64,000 nt of DNA from Cohnella thailandensis (GCF_014212135.1 NZ_JACJVQ010000015.1:62001-126000); one strand, 5' to 3'; shown: positions 53,640 to 62,002, numbered from the stretch's first letter. Translations and numbers: made by a program. Notes: generated by a model not told the origin, from the letters alone.

Positions 53640-55439
53640 ATGCACAAATTCCGGTTTAAGCTGACGGCGCTGTTTATGCTGCTCATCGGATTGACCGTGC
53701 TGGCCGCGGGGATCCTGATGAGTACCTCCTATAAGAAAAACCATCTCGGCTCTCTTAAAGACCATATGCTGTCGGAGATACGCGTGCTGAACGAAGCGGT
53801 GCCTTGGCCGGAGGGCCAGTCCGAGGAGCGGCAGACCGCTTTCTTGCAGGAGGCCGCGCGGCACTTCAAGGACATCGCCGACATGCGCGCGACGTTTATT
53901 CGGCCCGACGGAGTCGTTCTCGGGGACTCGGACCACGATCCGGTTACGATGGAGAACCACGCCAATCGCGAGGAAGTGGAGGAAGCGCTGGCGAACGGCA
54001 TCGGAAGCAGCGTTCGCAAGAGCCCGACGCTCGATCAGAACATGCTCTATGTCGCGATGAAGGTGCCCGCCCAAGGCGAGCCGCAAGGCATCGTTCGGCT
54101 GGCCGTCAGTCTGAACGACGTAGAGAGAAGCCTCGGCAACATGTGGATTGCTCTCGTGTCCGGTTTGCTGATTCTCTTCCTGTTGGCGACTGCGGTAAGC
54201 TACCGGATCGCGCTCAGCGTAACGCGTCCGCTGGAGAAGATGACGGCGGCGGCGAAGCGAATGGCGGACATGGACTATAAGCTCCGGATTCCGGACAGCG
54301 GCAAGGACGAGGTCAGCGAGCTGGCCCGCGCGCTGAATGCGATGGCGGGAAGCCTTCAGCAGCAGGTGAACGAAATTCGGTTGAACGAGGTTCGGCTGCA
54401 GTCCGTTCTCGATAACATGACGAGCGGAGTCATCATGATCGGAGCGGACGGGCGTATCCGGCTGTACAATCGCGGGGCGGAAGGGCTGCTCGGCAGCACG
54501 GCAGCCGAGAGAACGGGGCGCAGCTACAGCGAGATCAGGCAGCAGTACGAGCTCGTCCAGCTCATTCGCGAAGCGCTCCAGGTTCACGAACCGATTCACG
54601 AGGAGCTTACTGTCTATTATCCGGAGGAGAAGCTGCTGGAGCTGAGCGCGATTCCGATGAGCATGAGCGAGGAAGAAGAGCCGGGCTTGCTGCTCGTTAT
54701 GCAGGACGTCACCGCTATTCGGCGGTTGGAGAAAATGCGCAGCGAGTTCGTCGCCAACGTGTCCCATGAGCTGAAAACGCCGGTCGCGGCCGTCAAAGGC
54801 TTCGCGGAGACGCTTCTGAACGGGGCGATGGACGACAGGGAGACGGCTCAATCGTTCCTGACGATCATTCACGACGAGAGCGATCGGCTTAATCGGTTGA
54901 TCGGAGATATCCTGGAACTGTCCAAAATCGAGTCGAGACGTTCGCCGCTCCAGTTCTCTCCCGTCGATCTTTACGCCTTCCTCGAGCGGATTACGGAATT
55001 CATGTCGACGGAAGCGACCAAAAAGAACATCGAGCTGGAGCTTCAGGCGGAAGAAGAGCTGTTCATCGAAGCCGACGAGGATCGTCTGGGGCAGATTCTG
55101 CTCAATCTGCTGCAGAACGGAATCAACTACACCCCCGAAGGGGGCAAGGTTAAGGTGAAGGCCGAGTTCGTTCCCGGGACGGATAAGGAGGGGCTGGAGG
55201 ATCGGGTGCGCATCACGGTGTCCGATACCGGAATCGGCATTCCGAGGAAGGACCTGCCCCGCATCTTCGAGCGCTTCTATCGGGTGGACAAGGCCCGATC
55301 CCGAAGCTCGGGCGGGACGGGGCTGGGGCTGTCGATCGTGAAGCACTTGGCGGAGCTGCACCATGGCACCATTCGCGTGGAGAGTACGGTCGGAGTCGGC
55401 TCGCAATTTATTTTGGAGCTTCCGCTCTTGCAGCCTTGA
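53640..55439 (+). CDS. phoR: Phosphate-responsive sensor histidine kinase PhoR
   Basis: A 599-residue kinase: transmembrane helices at about 8-29 and 165-187 flank an extracytoplasmic domain, followed by HAMP, PAS (about 250-350), HisKA with His376 (VANVSHELKTPVAAVKGF) and HATPase_c (NLLQNGINYTPEGG, DTGIGIP, GTGLGLSIV). GAGGAG lies 11 bases before the ATG. It is assigned as PhoR because the next gene is a PhoP-type regulator with a Pho box and because of the mdh-phoPR synteny. The order is reversed relative to Bacillus, with the sensor first. Confidence 0.85.
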   Translation: MHKFRFKLTALFMLLIGLTVLAAGILMSTSYKKNHLGSLKDHMLSEIRVLNEAVPWPEGQSEERQTAFLQEAARHFKDIADMRATFIRPDGVVLGDSDHDPVTMENHANREEVEEALANGIGSSVRKSPTLDQNMLYVAMKVPAQGEPQGIVRLAVSLNDVERSLGNMWIALVSGLLILFLLATAVSYRIALSVTRPLEKMTAAAKRMADMDYKLRIPDSGKDEVSELARALNAMAGSLQQQVNEIRLNEVRLQSVLDNMTSGVIMIGADGRIRLYNRGAEGLLGSTAAERTGRSYSEIRQQYELVQLIREALQVHEPIHEELTVYYPEEKLLELSAIPMSMSEEEEPGLLLVMQDVTAIRRLEKMRSEFVANVSHELKTPVAAVKGFAETLLNGAMDDRETAQSFLTIIHDESDRLNRLIGDILELSKIESRRSPLQFSPVDLYAFLERITEFMSTEATKKNIELELQAEEELFIEADEDRLGQILLNLLQNGINYTPEGGKVKVKAEFVPGTDKEGLEDRVRITVSDTGIGIPRKDLPRIFERFYRVDKARSRSSGGTGLGLSIVKHLAELHHGTIRVESTVGVGSQFILELPLLQP

Positions 55440-55458
55440 TTGTCATCATCGCCGCTAT

Positions 55459-55512
55459 TTTACGTTCCGATAACAAATCGTTAACTTAAGATTAACAGTG
55501 GCATGATATATT
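55459..55512 (+). promoter_or_regulatory. Pho box and promoter of phoP
   Basis: Four 6-bp repeats on an 11-bp period: TTTACG (55459), ATAACA (55470), TTAACT (55481) and TTAACA (55492). A TATATT -10 follows nine bases later (55507-55512). This fits the PhoP tandem-site architecture and implies that phoP autoactivates from its own promoter between phoR and phoP. Confidence 0.75.
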
Positions 55513-55564
55513 GGCAAAGAGAGCATGAGCACAATACGGCTTTCCTGCCGGACCGGAGGTACCC

Positions 55565-56296
55565 ATGTCGGACAAAGTGCTAATCATTGAAGATGAGCCG
55601 ACGATCGCTCGACTCGTTACTTATAATCTCTCCCTCGAGGGCTATGAAACGGAAGTCGTCGGCAACGGGGCGGAAGGGCTGCATAATGCGATTCACGAAG
55701 ATTATGCGATCATCTTCCTGGATCTGATGCTTCCGGGGATGAACGGCTTCGAGGTGCTTCAGAAGCTGAGACAGAACGGGGTCAAGACGCCGGTCATTAT
55801 TCTGACCGCACGCAATGCGGAAGAGGAAGTCGTTCAAGGGCTGAAGCTCGGCGCGGACGATTATATCACGAAGCCTTTCGGCGTGGCGGAGCTGCTCGCG
55901 CGAACGTCGGCGGTTCTCAGGCGCACGCGCAACGAGGGCGATACGGAAACGGCCCGCGCGCCGGGAGGGGAAAAGGTGCTTACGCTGGGAGATCTGCAAA
56001 TCTTCCCGGATAAATACGAGGTCCACCTTAACGGCCAATGGATCTCTCTTCGGCCTAAGGAATTCGAGGTTCTGCTCTATCTGGCGGAGCGGCCGGGGAT
56101 CGTCATCACGCGCGACGACCTGATGAACGTGGTCTGGGGCTTCGATTATATCGGCGGCCAGCGGACCGTGGACGTTCACGTCAGCTCTCTGCGCAAGAAG
56201 CTGGAGCTCAATCAGCAGACCGTTCAGATCGAGTCGATTCGCGGGGTCGGCTACAAGCTGATCGTCAATCGCAAGTCAGGCTTATCCGGGAAGTGA
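55565..56296 (+). CDS. phoP: OmpR-family response regulator PhoP
   Basis: A 243-residue regulator. The receiver has Glu9/Asp10, phospho-acceptor Asp53 (FLDLMLPGMNG) and Lys in YITKPFG. The winged-helix output domain (about 140-238) has the loop RPKEFEVLLYL and DVHVSSLRKKLE. GGAGGT lies just before the ATG. It follows phoR by 125 bp, which contain a four-repeat Pho box, so it can be transcribed alone. Its terminator overlaps the stop codon. Confidence 0.9.
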   Translation: MSDKVLIIEDEPTIARLVTYNLSLEGYETEVVGNGAEGLHNAIHEDYAIIFLDLMLPGMNGFEVLQKLRQNGVKTPVIILTARNAEEEVVQGLKLGADDYITKPFGVAELLARTSAVLRRTRNEGDTETARAPGGEKVLTLGDLQIFPDKYEVHLNGQWISLRPKEFEVLLYLAERPGIVITRDDLMNVVWGFDYIGGQRTVDVHVSSLRKKLELNQQTVQIESIRGVGYKLIVNRKSGLSGK

Positions 56297-56315
56297 TCCG
56301 GGTAAGTCTTTTTTA
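56281..56315 (+). terminator. Terminator overlapping the end of phoP
   Basis: CTTATCCGG (56281-56289) pairs with CCGGGTAAG (56298-56306, one G-U), followed by TCTTTTTTA. The stem includes the last codons of phoP. Confidence 0.75.
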
Positions 56316-56330
56316 TTTTGCTCGATAAGC

Positions 56331-56360
56331 TTGACGGACGCGGATAGGGAGAATTATACT
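56331..56360 (+). promoter_or_regulatory. Strong sigma-A promoter of the rsgA leader
   Basis: TTGACG (56331-56336) and TATACT (56355-56360) with an 18-bp spacer. The predicted start is near 56367, giving a leader of about 240 nt before rsgA. Confidence 0.7.
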
Positions 56361-56394
56361 AATTTCAACTATTTAACAAGGAGGCTGATGTCGT

Positions 56395-56460
56395 ATGCGC
56401 CAATCGATCATGAACGTCACGGGATTCACAGCAGCATATGCATCGGTCTCTACGGGATGA
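56395..56460 (+). CDS. Candidate leader peptide upstream of rsgA
   Basis: A 21-codon ORF encoding MRQSIMNVTGFTAAYASVST plus Gly, too short for usual gene callers. AAGGAGG at 56378-56384 lies ten bases before the ATG. Another ATG at 56388, in a different frame, is only three bases from the site and less likely. The ORF ends 36 nt before the first of two intrinsic terminators. CGGTC inside it (56444-56448) can pair with GACCG in the terminator region (56496-56500 and 56506-56510). The layout suggests that ribosome behaviour on this ORF decides read-through into rsgA. Expression is not proven. Confidence 0.5.
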   Translation: MRQSIMNVTGFTAAYASVSTG

Positions 56461-56496
56461 ATGTAAGCTAACCGTTCCAGGTTGGTTTATTTTAGG

Positions 56497-56533
56497 ACCG
56501 CGAGGGACCGCACAGGTTTCTCGCGGTTTTTTG
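56497..56533 (+). terminator. First leader terminator upstream of rsgA
   Basis: ACCGCGAG (56497-56504) and CTCGCGGT (56520-56527) pair perfectly and are followed by a T run. It lies inside the transcription unit, between promoter and gene, so it is probably conditional. Confidence 0.8.
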
Positions 56534-56539
56534 TATTTG

Positions 56540-56565
56540 CCGCAGGGGGATCCTGCGGTTTTTTT
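56540..56565 (+). terminator. Second leader terminator upstream of rsgA
   Basis: CCGCAGG (56540-56546) and CCTGCGG (56552-56558) with T7. It is in tandem with the first, 12 bp further on. Confidence 0.85.
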
Positions 56566-56609
56566 GCGTTTAATCGCAACATTAATCAGGACAATAAAGG
56601 AGCAATCGA

Positions 56610-57731
56610 ATGAATCCAATATCGAAGTACGTGAAATTAATCGAATGGGGCTGGAACGAGTCTTGGCAAGCAAGCTTCGACGCACTCGCTGCTTCCAGCT
56701 TCGTTAACAAGCGCCTGGAACCGGCTCGAGTAACGGCTCCGTTATCTCAGCTGTATCAGATCGTCGCCGAAGACGGAGAGAGGTACGCGGAGGTATCGGG
56801 AAAATTCGAATACGAAGCGAGTTCGCGGGGCGATTTTCCCGCGGCGGGAGACTGGGTCGCGGCCGAACTGCTCGAAGGCGAACGCCGCGCCGTCATCCAC
56901 GCCGTTCTTCCGCGCCGATCGGCCATGATCCGCAAGTCCGCGGGGAACACGATGGACGAGCAAATCATCGGAGCGAACCTCGACTACGTGTTTATCGTTA
57001 ATTCGCTCAATCAGGATTGGAACCCGCGGCGCTTGGAGCGGTACTTGATCGCGGTGAGGGAAAGCGGAAGCCTTCCGGTCGTGCTGCTCACCAAATCCGA
57101 TCTGTGCGACGATCCGGCCGCGTTTATCGCCGAAGCGGAGCAGATCGCTTCCGGCGTCCCCGTCTTCGCCGTCAGCGCGATGCAGGAACGGGGCAGAGAG
57201 CAGTTGGAGCCGTATTTGGAGCCGGGGAGGACCGTTGCGGCCGTCGGGTCTTCGGGCGTCGGCAAATCGACGCTGCTGAATTGGCTGGCAGGCGACGATC
57301 TTCAAGCGGTTCAACGAATCCGCGAGGACGACGCTCGAGGCCGCCATACGACGACCCATCGCGAGTTGTTCCTGCTGCCGGGAGGCGCGATATGGCTCGA
57401 TACGCCCGGCATGAGGGAGCTGCAGCTGTGGGATTCGCAGGGAGGCTGGCAGATGACGTTCGCGGACATCGAAGCGTTGGCTTCGCAATGCAAGTTCGGC
57501 GACTGCCGGCATGAGTCGGAGAGCGGCTGCGCCGTTCGCGCCGCTATCGAGGAGGGCGAGCTGGAAGCGACAAGGTACGCGAACTATCGGAAGACGGAGC
57601 GCGAGCTAGCCCGCCTGGCGCGCAAGGAGCAGTCCGCCGCCGCGCGGCATAAGAAACACGGCGGAGCTCGCGATAAGGAGTACGGGAGGAAGCCGAAGCA
57701 CCGGTCCGGCACTGCGGACTTGGAGGATTAA
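56610..57731 (+). CDS. rsgA: RsgA-type ribosome-associated GTPase (paralogue)
   Basis: A 373-residue circularly permuted GTPase: OB-fold (about 40-105), G4 LLTKSDLCDD near 161, then G1 GSSGVGKSTLLNWL near 212 and G3 DTPGMRELQL, and a zinc-binding tail SQCKFGDCRHESESGC near 292-307. The last about 40 residues are basic. RsgA tests 30S subunit maturation. The usual Bacillus rsgA (yloQ) lies beside prkC, so this copy near phoPR may be a second one. AAAGGAG precedes the ATG. Two conditional-looking terminators and a leader ORF lie in its 5' leader, which suggests induction by stalled or inhibited ribosomes. Confidence 0.88.
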   Translation: MNPISKYVKLIEWGWNESWQASFDALAASSFVNKRLEPARVTAPLSQLYQIVAEDGERYAEVSGKFEYEASSRGDFPAAGDWVAAELLEGERRAVIHAVLPRRSAMIRKSAGNTMDEQIIGANLDYVFIVNSLNQDWNPRRLERYLIAVRESGSLPVVLLTKSDLCDDPAAFIAEAEQIASGVPVFAVSAMQERGREQLEPYLEPGRTVAAVGSSGVGKSTLLNWLAGDDLQAVQRIREDDARGRHTTTHRELFLLPGGAIWLDTPGMRELQLWDSQGGWQMTFADIEALASQCKFGDCRHESESGCAVRAAIEEGELEATRYANYRKTERELARLARKEQSAAARHKKHGGARDKEYGRKPKHRSGTADLED

Positions 57732-57763
57732 GGCGCATCAACCAACCTTATCCCTGATTGGGG

Positions 57764-57977
57764 TACTAGGTGCGCCACATTGGCGGAAAAGTGAGATTGC
57801 GAGCGAAACGAGCGAAAGAGGTGCACTGGGTGCACCACATTGGCGGAATATCGAGACCGCGAGCGAAAGAGGTGCACTGGGTGCACCACATTGGCGGAAA
57901 GCGAGATTGCGAGCGAAAGAGGTGCACTGGGTGCACCACATTTGCTAATAAGCGAAGCTGCGAGCGATAGGAGGTTC
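57764..57977. repeat. Array E: about 51-bp tandem repeat with hairpin core
   Basis: Four copies, with the CACATT position at 57776, 57836, 57887 and 57937. The periods are 60, 51 and 50. The 60 is explained by an internal 9-bp GAGCGAAAC duplication. The core GGTGCAC-TGG-GTGCACC is a perfect 7-bp inverted repeat in copies 2-4. The box GCGAGCGAAAG precedes it. It lies between rsgA and the convergent lyase gene. Confidence 0.92.
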
Positions 57978-57987
57978 ACCAAATAAA

Positions 57988-58034
57988 AGGGCCCTCGCCC
58001 AAGGTCATCTAACATGACAATGGGAGAGGGCCCT
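57988..58034 (-). terminator. Terminator of the lyase operon
   Basis: AGGGCCCTC-CCCA and TGGG-GAGGGCCCT form a long stem with one unpaired base on each arm. Read on the - strand it ends in TTTTATTT. Confidence 0.85.
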
Positions 58035-58041
58035 ATTCCTG

Positions 58042-60024
58042 TTACTCCTCAACCGCCCACTTCACGTCGTTCCGGTCGATCGAAATGCGGATCTTCCGCC
58101 CGGCCGCCGAATAGATGACAGAGGCCGATTGGCTCTCCGCGTCGATGGACAGCTCCTCCAGCCGGGCAATCGGGGAACCGTCGGCCGCGAGCTGCGGCAG
58201 AACGACGCAGGCGATGCCTGCCGTTCCGTCGACGGACCCGCCCATCGAGAGGACCTTATTAGGCTCCTTCTCGCCGTAGAGGCGCGAAATCCAGCCGTCT
58301 TCTTCGGAGGCGACGAAGCCGGAGCCGGGCCCGGCGTCATTGCCGAAGCCAGTACCGGTACGAACACCGCCGCCGGCCGTCGCCCAATGCATATCGACAA
58401 GAACTCCCGTCGACGGATAGACGATTCTGGCCCAAGGCGACGCGGTGCCATTGCTTGCAACGCCTTCCGAGCCGCCAAGCTCGACGGAGGCGTCCGGATG
58501 CAGCTGGAACCGCTGCTCGATCGTCCGCTCGCCGTCGCCTTCCAGCCAGTCCACGATGACGAGGACGCCGGCTTCCTTGCCGACGAGCGTCCATCTCCGG
58601 TGCAGGACGGGACGGTCCAGCCGGAGGTATCCATCGTGGGTCGCTTCGAGGAAAGCGAAGCTCGGGTTGTCGATCCAGCGCAGCGTCTCGCATTCCGCGA
58701 CGGGCTCGCCCCAGCGCTGCGTCGCGACATACGGGGTCTGGTCTTCTCCGTCTACCGTTACGGTGTTGTGCGCCCGGGTGCTTTTGAAATAACGCCGCCA
58801 TTCCCCTTCCTCGTACGTGTACCTTCCAGGATCGGCGAAGATAAGCTGGCCGTTCCACATCCATTCCAGGCTAAGAGCGTCGGCATGGCCGTGGGCGCCT
58901 CCCATCCCGGCCGCGTCGAAGAACAGATGCTGGCCTTCGCTCTTGACGAAGTAGTAGCCCGTTTGCTCGAAGGCGCAGCTCTCCGCGGAAGGGGAGAAGG
59001 CGGATTGGCTATCCCGCATCCGGCGATAGACGTCCGCCCCGAAGTGCCACAGCAGCTCCTCGCTGACCTCTCCGGCCGCAAGCAAGCCTTCGTCCCCGAG
59101 AATCGCTCCGAGAAGGCCGAGCGGCTTCCGGCCGTGGCTGACCCAATCCGAATCGCCGATCGGCGTCGCCTGTCCGTCGGGACGGATGGCGGCTTCGGTG
59201 AACGCCCCCATCCGGGCGAGCTTGCGGCCATACCACTCGGGGAACTCGAAGCCGGTCTTCAGGGCGAGCAGATAAGGCGTTCCGAACATGCCGATGCTGC
59301 CGTTATGGTAATGCGTCGTCAGCTCGCTCTGTACGCCTTCGTCCCCGACCTGGCGCAGCATGCACAGCTCCAGCCGCTCGGAGGCGAGCTGGCGCCATAG
59401 AGGCGAACGCGGATGGCCGGCGTGGAAGACGCCGATCATGAACAGCCCTTGCATGTGCATGATCGCGTGGTTGATCTCGGCGCTTCCCAGGTACCGGACC
59501 AGGTAATCCGCGTGCTCGGCGAGGGCGGAGAAGAAGCGTTCGCGAAACGATTCGGACAGCCGGGGGCTCGATTCGACCATGCGGTACGTCCAGATCCACG
59601 ACTGCACGCGAAGGCCGGTCTCGAGCAAACGCCATGGGCCCGGTCGCTGGAAGTACGTCGCTTCCTCATAAGAGACTTCCGCGGGAGGGGAGTTCTGCGC
59701 GAGCCACTCCTCGAAGTGCCGGACGAACGTATGGACGTAATCTTCGCGTCCCGTGAGCAGGTAAGCCTTGCCCAGATCCTCCATGTGCCAGTGGCGGTTC
59801 AGAATCCAGGTGTATTCGAGATCCTGCGTCGGGTTGTACAGCCAGTCGATCGGCGCCCCCATGTCGACCCAGCGGTGCATCGCCATCGTGAAGGGAAGGC
59901 GGAATTCGTTGCGGCCCGCATGCTCGGCGACCTCGACGGCTTTCTTCGCTTGGTCGGGATAGGCTTCGGCGAACACTTTGGCGGCTTCTCGCAGTTCCTC
60001 GTGCGTCAGGAAGAACGGATTCAT
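58042..60024 (-). CDS. Heparinase II/III-family polysaccharide lyase
   Basis: 660 residues. An alpha/alpha-toroid N-terminal half (about 1-370) contains the NHAIMH and THYHNGS segments that usually supply the catalytic Asn, His and Tyr of alginate/heparinoid lyases. The C-terminal beta-sheet half starts at the heparinase II/III-like domain (AAGMGGAHGHADALSLEW, FADPGRYTYEEG). There is no signal peptide, so it acts on imported uronate oligosaccharides as an oligo-lyase. Its start overlaps the stop of the KdgF-like gene (ATGA), and KdgF consumes the unsaturated uronate that such lyases release. The exact polymer (alginate-, pectin- or glycosaminoglycan-like) is undetermined. Confidence 0.85.
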   Translation of the reverse strand: MNPFFLTHEELREAAKVFAEAYPDQAKKAVEVAEHAGRNEFRLPFTMAMHRWVDMGAPIDWLYNPTQDLEYTWILNRHWHMEDLGKAYLLTGREDYVHTFVRHFEEWLAQNSPPAEVSYEEATYFQRPGPWRLLETGLRVQSWIWTYRMVESSPRLSESFRERFFSALAEHADYLVRYLGSAEINHAIMHMQGLFMIGVFHAGHPRSPLWRQLASERLELCMLRQVGDEGVQSELTTHYHNGSIGMFGTPYLLALKTGFEFPEWYGRKLARMGAFTEAAIRPDGQATPIGDSDWVSHGRKPLGLLGAILGDEGLLAAGEVSEELLWHFGADVYRRMRDSQSAFSPSAESCAFEQTGYYFVKSEGQHLFFDAAGMGGAHGHADALSLEWMWNGQLIFADPGRYTYEEGEWRRYFKSTRAHNTVTVDGEDQTPYVATQRWGEPVAECETLRWIDNPSFAFLEATHDGYLRLDRPVLHRRWTLVGKEAGVLVIVDWLEGDGERTIEQRFQLHPDASVELGGSEGVASNGTASPWARIVYPSTGVLVDMHWATAGGGVRTGTGFGNDAGPGSGFVASEEDGWISRLYGEKEPNKVLSMGGSVDGTAGIACVVLPQLAADGSPIARLEELSIDAESQSASVIYSAAGRKIRISIDRNDVKWAVEE

Positions 60025-60362
60025 TCGCCCACCTCGGCTTCCAGGAAGTCTTGGCGCAGCGGCGTGAACACGTCCAGAATGATCGAATCCTCCAAAGCCA
60101 CGACGCCATGGGGGACTCGGAGCCCCGCGTAGAAGCTGTCTCCGGCGCTCAGGATCGACTTGACGCCGTCCACGGATACCTCGAATTTGCCTTTGACGAT
60201 GTAGCTGGTCTGTTCATGCGCCTCGTGGAAGTGAACTTCGCCGATGCCGCCCTTCTTGAAGCGGACTTCCACCATCATCAGGCTGCCTCCGGTACCGAGG
60301 ATTTTGCGGGATGCGTAGTCGTCCACCTTGCGGCTGGGGATATCGTTGTTATGAAGAATCAT
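60021..60362 (-). CDS. kdgF: KdgF-like cupin (unsaturated uronate ring-opening)
   Basis: A 113-residue single cupin with metal ligands His44-x-His46, Gln51 and His85 (GEVHFHEAHEQ, VPHGVVAL), the spacing I recall for KdgF. KdgF converts 4,5-unsaturated monouronates from pectin or alginate lyases to the linear keto form. The surrounding sequence (GTGGSLMMVEVRFKKG, DVFTPLRQDFL) also fits KdgF rather than a general cupin. It is translationally coupled to the lyase gene downstream. Confidence 0.82.
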   Translation of the reverse strand: MILHNNDIPSRKVDDYASRKILGTGGSLMMVEVRFKKGGIGEVHFHEAHEQTSYIVKGKFEVSVDGVKSILSAGDSFYAGLRVPHGVVALEDSIILDVFTPLRQDFLEAEVGE

Positions 60363-60465
60363 GACGGGGGTCCTCCTCGTTCGTTGTCGGTCATAGAGGG
60401 CAAAAAAGGGCGCCGAAGAATCTCGGCGCGCGATAAATAACGTTGCGATAAAAGGGAATCGGCGA

Positions 60466-61881
60466 TTATTGAGCGAGAGCGCCCTGAAGCTTGGAGGCGT
60501 CGAAGTCTGGGTCGGCCTCGATCTTCGTGGTGCCGTCCGCGCGGGCTTTGGCGAGCGCCGCGTTGTAGCGGGTATTCAGGTCCTCGATCAGCTTGTCGAG
60601 GTCCCCGCCCACAACGACATACTTGGTAAGGACGTCGCCGTACTTCGTGCCTTCGAGAGCGGCCTCCGTCGCGGTAAGCGGGGTGTCCGGGTAGAGGGCG
60701 TCGTACTTCGTCGGCAGGAAGCCTTCGATGCCGGGGGTTGAAGGGGAGGAAGCCGCTTCAATGACATCCGGAATCAGCGAGACGCCGTAGCCGTTCTCGT
60801 AATATTCCTTCTGCAGGTCGAGGCTGTACAAGTATTCGAGGAACTTCCAAGCCTTCTCCTTGTTAGGGGAGTCGTTGCTGATTCCGACGTACCAGCCGCC
60901 GACGACGTTGATCGCGCCATGAATCGTTCCGTCCGCGGTCGGAGGCGGCGCCGCGGCCCAGTTGACGGTCGTCGGGAATTGGTCCTTGTACACGGAGGGC
61001 TCGCCGGAATGGTTGATGTACATGCCGATCTTGCCTTGAGCGAACTGCGCGCGCAGCGGGTCCATGTCGAGGCTCTCGACGCCCGGAAGCATGCTGCCGT
61101 CTTCCTTCATCTGGCGAAGGGCGAGGGCGATATCCTTGACCGAATTGAAGTCGAACTGTCCGGTCTGGAAGTTGTAGCCTTCCGCGCCGGTCGTGCCGCT
61201 TGCCGTCGATACCGTGATGGAAGGGCGCCAGAAGCCGGACGAGCTCTTGAAGTTGCTGGCGAAGCCGTAGGCGCCTTCCGCCTTGCCCGCCTCGGTGATC
61301 TTCTTCGCGTATTCCACGAGCTCGTCGAGCGTCTTCGGAGCCTCGGTAAGGCCGGCCTTGGCGAACAGGTCCTTGTTGTAGATGAGCCGCCACGTCTGGC
61401 CCGTGTTCGGAAGAGAATAGATCTCCCCGCCGATCATATTCTTGTTCTCGATCAGGACGGAGGAGAAGCGCTCCTTGGTCGCGTCGTCCATGTAGGAGTT
61501 GAGAGGCGTGATGTAGCCCTTCTTCACGTATGTCTCCAGGTTATTGATCCGCAGCACGTCCGGCGCCTGCTTGCTCGCGAACGCGATGTCGACGGCATCC
61601 GGATAGTTGTCGGCCATGACCGTCATCTCGACTTCGATGTTGTCCGTGTTCGTCTTGTTGAACTCGTCGATCTTGGCTTGCATGAACACCGCGTCGTGAC
61701 GGTCCGGCGTCCAGTACGCGATTTTGGTTTTCTCGCCGGCGTTCTGTCCGGAAGCGCTTGCAGAGGCGGCCCCGCTATTCGAGGCATCCGGAGAAGCGCC
61801 TTCGTTGCCGGAAGAAGAACAAGCCGTTAGTCCGATGACCAGCGTCGCGCCGAGCGCCGCGTAACCCCATTGCTTTACCAC
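60466..61881 (-). CDS. Extracellular solute-binding lipoprotein (sugar ABC transporter)
   Basis: A 471-residue family 1 binding protein. A short basic N-terminus and hydrophobic stretch end in lipobox GLTAC, followed by a Ser/Gly/Ala linker. GTG is the start, after GGGAGG. It is shorter than the LplB-associated protein in region 1 and more like MalE/UgpB-type proteins. No permease gene is adjacent within the window. It sits between the sensor pair and the uronate genes, so it probably binds an oligouronate. Confidence 0.88.
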   Translation of the reverse strand: MVKQWGYAALGATLVIGLTACSSSGNEGASPDASNSGAASASASGQNAGEKTKIAYWTPDRHDAVFMQAKIDEFNKTNTDNIEVEMTVMADNYPDAVDIAFASKQAPDVLRINNLETYVKKGYITPLNSYMDDATKERFSSVLIENKNMIGGEIYSLPNTGQTWRLIYNKDLFAKAGLTEAPKTLDELVEYAKKITEAGKAEGAYGFASNFKSSSGFWRPSITVSTASGTTGAEGYNFQTGQFDFNSVKDIALALRQMKEDGSMLPGVESLDMDPLRAQFAQGKIGMYINHSGEPSVYKDQFPTTVNWAAAPPPTADGTIHGAINVVGGWYVGISNDSPNKEKAWKFLEYLYSLDLQKEYYENGYGVSLIPDVIEAASSPSTPGIEGFLPTKYDALYPDTPLTATEAALEGTKYGDVLTKYVVVGGDLDKLIEDLNTRYNAALAKARADGTTKIEADPDFDASKLQGALAQ

Positions 61882-62002
61882 GTAGAAAAACCTCCCTTTG
61901 TCATGTGCGTTAGCCTGACGAGAGCCCGGTTAACTGACTCGATTATAGGACGGAACCCGCGAAGGGGGAGAAGGACATTCCTACTGTGCAGGGAGGAGGA
62001 AA

